Source of the DNA: Thermacetogenium sp. UBA4966
GTDB taxonomy: Bacteria; Bacillota; DSM-12270; Thermacetogeniales; Thermacetogeniaceae
Reading direction: 5' to 3'
Length of the DNA stretch: 6,220 nucleotides
Assembly (NCBI GenBank): GCA_002397275.1
Contig: DHAA01000146.1
Coordinates: 1 to 6,220, forward strand
In this document: one piece after another, positions 3,329-6,220 of the stretch
How positions within the stretch are numbered: the first letter of the stretch is position 1
Layout: every line of letters begins with the position of its first letter
Notes under the pieces: generated by a model
Databases searched by the model: none
What the model was told of the DNA's origin: nothing
The model's input: only the letters and a program-made list of their open reading frames with translations
Translations under genes and position numbers: made by a program

Positions 3329-6220
3329 ATGCCGCGGATACCGGATCTAAAAAAAGTGATGGTCATCGGTTCCGGACCGATTATTATCGGGCAGGCAGCA
3401 GAGTTTGACTATGCGGGCACACAAGCCTGCCGCGCCCTTGCCGAAGAGGGTGTGCAAGTCGTCCTTGTCAACAGCAACCCCGCTACAATAATGACCGACC
3501 GGCAGATGGCGGATAAAATCTATATTGAACCCCTGACCCTGGATTTTGTAAGCAGGGTGATTGAAAAAGAAAGGCCCGACGGCCTGATCCCAACCTTAGG
3601 GGGCCAGGTGGGGCTTAATCTGGCGGTGCAGCTCTCTGAGGCGGGAATCCTTGAAAAATACCGGGTGCGCTTGCTCGGCACTCCATTGCAGGCGATAAAA
3701 AGAGCGGAGGACCGGGAACTGTTCAAGGATATGCTGGGCGAAATCGGAGAGCCGGTACCGGAAAGCTCTGTTGTAGTGAGTCTGGATGAGGCGCTGGCCT
3801 TCGCCGGCAAGACCGGCTACCCGGTTGTGGTGCGCCCCGCCTATACCCTGGGGGGCACCGGGGGCGGACTGGCCAACGATGAGGAGCAGCTGCGCACCCT
3901 GGCGGGCAGAGGCCTGACTTTAAGCATGATCCATCAGGTACTGATCGAGAGCAGCGTAGGGGGCTGGAAGGAGATCGAGTACGAAGTTATCCGCGACGGC
4001 GCCGATAAATGTATCACCGTCTGTAATATGGAAAACATAGATCCGATGGGTGTTCACACAGGGGACAGTATTGTAGCGGCGCCCAGCCAGACGCTCAGCG
4101 ACGGGGAATTGAGGATGCTGCGCGACGCCTCGTTAAAGATCATCCGCGCTCTGGGGATTGAGGGGGGCTGTAATATACAGTACGCCCTCGATCCGAAAAG
4201 CCTTAATTATTATGTAATTGAAGTCAACCCGCGCGTCAGCAGATCCAGCGCTCTTGCCTCCAAGGCCACAGGATATCCCATTGCCAGAGTGGCGGCTAAA
4301 ATAGCCCTGGGGTTGAGGCTTGATGAAATTGAAAACGGCAAAACAAACGCTTTTTTTGAGCCTGTTATGGATTACTGTGTGCTCAAGTTTCCCCGCTGGC
4401 CTTTTGATAAATTCAAGGGGGCGGACCGTTCCCTGGGCACACAGATGAAGGCCACAGGAGAGGTGATGGCTCTCGACCGCACCTTTACCGGCGCCTTATT
4501 GAAGGCTGTCCGTTCCCTGGAAATTAACGCTTCCGGGCTGACCTTCCACGGCCTGGATCAGTGGAGCAGAGAAAAACTCCTGGAGAGGCTGGCGGTTGCC
4601 TCCGACGCGCGGCTGTTTTTAATAGGCGAGGCCTGCCGGCGGGGTTTTTCACTGGATAAATTAGCGGAATTAACCATGATCGATTCCTATTTTTTAAGGA
4701 AGATCAAGGAGATCACCGATATGGAGAAGGAATTAGCCGGCGTCTCTTCTCTGAGCGTGCTTTCCCCTCGACTGCTGCTGCAGGCGAAAAAAATGGGTTT
4801 CAGCGACGAATTGATCAGCGGCCTGACCGGAATAAAACAGGGGGAGATCAAGCGGCTGCGCAGCGCGGAGGGGATCACCCCCGTTTACAAGATCGTGGAT
4901 ACCACCCCTGCTCAATTCGAGGCAGCCACCCCTTATTTTTACTCCACATATGAAGGGGAAAACGAGGTGGTTCCCAGCGCCAAGCGCAAGGTGCTGGTGC
5001 TGGGAGCGGGCCCCATCAGGATCGGCCAGGGGATTGAGTTCGATTACTGTTCTGTGCAGTCGGTCTGGGCGTTAAAAAGAGAAGGTGTGGAGTCTCTGAT
5101 CATCAACAACAATCCGGAGACCGTGAGCACCGATGCGGACACAGCGGACCGCCTTTACTTCGAGCCGTTGACCCTGGAGGATGTGCTGCATGTGGTGGAA
5201 CTGGAGCACCCGGAGGGGGTGATAGTACAGTTCGGGGGGCAGACCGCGATCAACCTGGCGGGGCCCTTAGCTGCCGCAGGCATCAGAGTTCTGGGAACCT
5301 CTGTGGAAAAAATCGACGAGGCCGAGGACAGGGACAGGTTTGAGAAACTGGTAAAAAAATTGGGCATTCCGGTGCCTCCCGGCCGCGGCGCCGCCTCTTT
5401 GGAAGAAGCCCTGCAGGTAGCCCGAGAGATCGGTTTTCCGGTTTTGGTGCGCCCTTCCTATGTTCTCGGCGGCCGAGCGATGGAGATCGTCTACACCGAA
5501 GAAGAACTGGCGGAATATGTGGAATCTGCGGTTTCAGTTTCCTCGCATCACCCGATTCTGGTAGATAAATACTACCTGGGGCAGGAATTAGAGGTCGATG
5601 CCGTCAGCGACGGCGATGATGTGGTCATCCCCGGCATCATGGAGCATATCGAACGGGCAGGGGTCCATTCCGGAGACAGCATCGCTGTTTACCCGGCAAG
5701 GGTCGAGGATGAGGTGCGGGAAAAAATGATCGACTACACCACTCGCCTGGCCCGCTCGCTGGAGATTAAAGGGCTGCTCAATATTCAGTTCGTTTATTAC
5801 CGGAGGGATGTCTATGTCCTGGAGGTCAATCCCCGGGCGAGCAGGACGGTCCCCTTCCTGAGCAAGATCACCGGGGTTCCTATGGTGGAATTGGGCACAA
5901 AGGTGATGCTGGGAAAGACCTTGCGGGAGATGGGTTACGGAAGCGGCCTGATCGCTCCCCGGTCCCTGGTGGCCGTCAAGGCGCCGGTCTTTTCCTTCGG
6001 CAAGCTGACACAGGTGGATATCTATCTGAGCCCTGAGATGAAGTCTACAGGGGAGGTGATGGGTGTCGATTACTCTGTGCCCCGCGCCCTCTATAAGGGT
6101 CTGCTGGCGGCAGGGTGCACTATACCTCTTTTCGGGAATGTTCTGGTGACCGTCGCCGACCGGGATAAGGAGGAGTCTCTCCCCATCATCGCCGGGCTGC
6201 AGAAGCTGGGGCTTCATTTT
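3329..6220 (+). CDS. carB: Carbamoyl-phosphate synthase large subunit (C-terminus beyond window)
   Basis: With the CarA glutaminase it makes carbamoyl phosphate from bicarbonate, ammonia from glutamine and two ATP. The frame is open for 964 codons to the window edge, about 105-110 short of the usual 1070. The two homologous synthetase halves are visible. The first starts at VMVIGSGPIIIGQAAEFDY (11-29) and has ATP-grasp residues Arg129, Arg169 in VRPAYTLGGTGGG, His243 in MGVHTGDS and the metal-binding EVNPR (298-302). The second starts at VLVLGAGPIRIGQGIEFDY (555-573) and has VRPSYVLGGRAMEIVY with Arg708, HSGDSIAV and EVNPRASRT. The segment between them (roughly 400-550) is the oligomerisation domain. 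The last residues visible enter the MGS-like allosteric domain, so the effector site cannot be judged. No frameshift was found. In Bacillus this gene is also called pyrAB. A separate arginine-pathway synthase is less likely given the pyr context. Confidence 0.97.
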   Translation, partial: MPRIPDLKKVMVIGSGPIIIGQAAEFDYAGTQACRALAEEGVQVVLVNSNPATIMTDRQMADKIYIEPLTLDFVSRVIEKERPDGLIPTLGGQVGLNLAVQLSEAGILEKYRVRLLGTPLQAIKRAEDRELFKDMLGEIGEPVPESSVVVSLDEALAFAGKTGYPVVVRPAYTLGGTGGGLANDEEQLRTLAGRGLTLSMIHQVLIESSVGGWKEIEYEVIRDGADKCITVCNMENIDPMGVHTGDSIVAAPSQTLSDGELRMLRDASLKIIRALGIEGGCNIQYALDPKSLNYYVIEVNPRVSRSSALASKATGYPIARVAAKIALGLRLDEIENGKTNAFFEPVMDYCVLKFPRWPFDKFKGADRSLGTQMKATGEVMALDRTFTGALLKAVRSLEINASGLTFHGLDQWSREKLLERLAVASDARLFLIGEACRRGFSLDKLAELTMIDSYFLRKIKEITDMEKELAGVSSLSVLSPRLLLQAKKMGFSDELISGLTGIKQGEIKRLRSAEGITPVYKIVDTTPAQFEAATPYFYSTYEGENEVVPSAKRKVLVLGAGPIRIGQGIEFDYCSVQSVWALKREGVESLIINNNPETVSTDADTADRLYFEPLTLEDVLHVVELEHPEGVIVQFGGQTAINLAGPLAAAGIRVLGTSVEKIDEAEDRDRFEKLVKKLGIPVPPGRGAASLEEALQVAREIGFPVLVRPSYVLGGRAMEIVYTEEELAEYVESAVSVSSHHPILVDKYYLGQELEVDAVSDGDDVVIPGIMEHIERAGVHSGDSIAVYPARVEDEVREKMIDYTTRLARSLEIKGLLNIQFVYYRRDVYVLEVNPRASRTVPFLSKITGVPMVELGTKVMLGKTLREMGYGSGLIAPRSLVAVKAPVFSFGKLTQVDIYLSPEMKSTGEVMGVDYSVPRALYKGLLAAGCTIPLFGNVLVTVADRDKEESLPIIAGLQKLGLHF

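Noticed and set aside
5588..6217. Antisense open frame of 209 codons inside carB
   Set aside because: It is opposite highly conserved CarB ATP-grasp sequence. The peptide is rich in His, Gln, Asp and Pro with no domain pattern, so it is a shadow.
3329..6220. Possible frameshift or stop within carB
   Set aside because: I translated the whole frame and it stays open for 964 codons with continuous CarB motifs. The missing end is only the window limit.

Overview
The window carries the front part of a de novo pyrimidine (UMP) biosynthesis operon, all on the + strand, in the order pyrR - pyrB - pyrC - carB, with carB running off the right end. The organism is most likely a Gram-positive bacterium of the phylum Bacillota. 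The reasons are PyrR-type RNA attenuators with the conserved binding loop, strong GGAGG-type ribosome sites, a sigma-A-like promoter, a TTG start for pyrR and Bacillus-type protein sequences. The moderately high GC content and gene order suggest a clostridial or Peptococcaceae-like lineage rather than Bacillus itself. That narrower placement is an inference.

Layout. Positions 7-108 hold the first 33 codons of an ABC-transporter ATPase, stopped before the Walker A motif, so probably a remnant. Positions 109-328 form the control region: an AT-rich stretch, a TTGACA / TATTCT promoter (179-207), a PyrR-binding hairpin (218-250), a possible antiterminator and an intrinsic terminator (271-303). pyrR (329-877) follows. 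A second, very clear PyrR attenuator fills the pyrR-pyrB gap, with a binding hairpin at 889-922, a 15-bp antiterminator at 910-960 and a terminator at 944-984. pyrB (1015-1956) overlaps pyrC (1940-3217) by 17 nt. A 111-nt gap with one 7-bp inverted repeat and a strong ribosome site then leads to carB (3329 to the window end), which is open for 964 codons.

How it works together. CarB (with a CarA glutaminase subunit encoded elsewhere) makes carbamoyl phosphate, PyrB condenses it with aspartate, and PyrC closes the ring to dihydroorotate. PyrR senses UMP/UTP against PRPP and binds the two leader hairpins. Binding blocks the antiterminators and lets the terminators form, so the operon shuts down when pyrimidines are plentiful.

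I found no new biological system. The points most worth a second look are the absence of carA from its usual place between pyrC and carB, the two different attenuators (the first with ambiguous terminator folding), a glycine in place of the usual proline in the PyrC substrate-binding motif, and the truncated ABC ATPase at the left edge.
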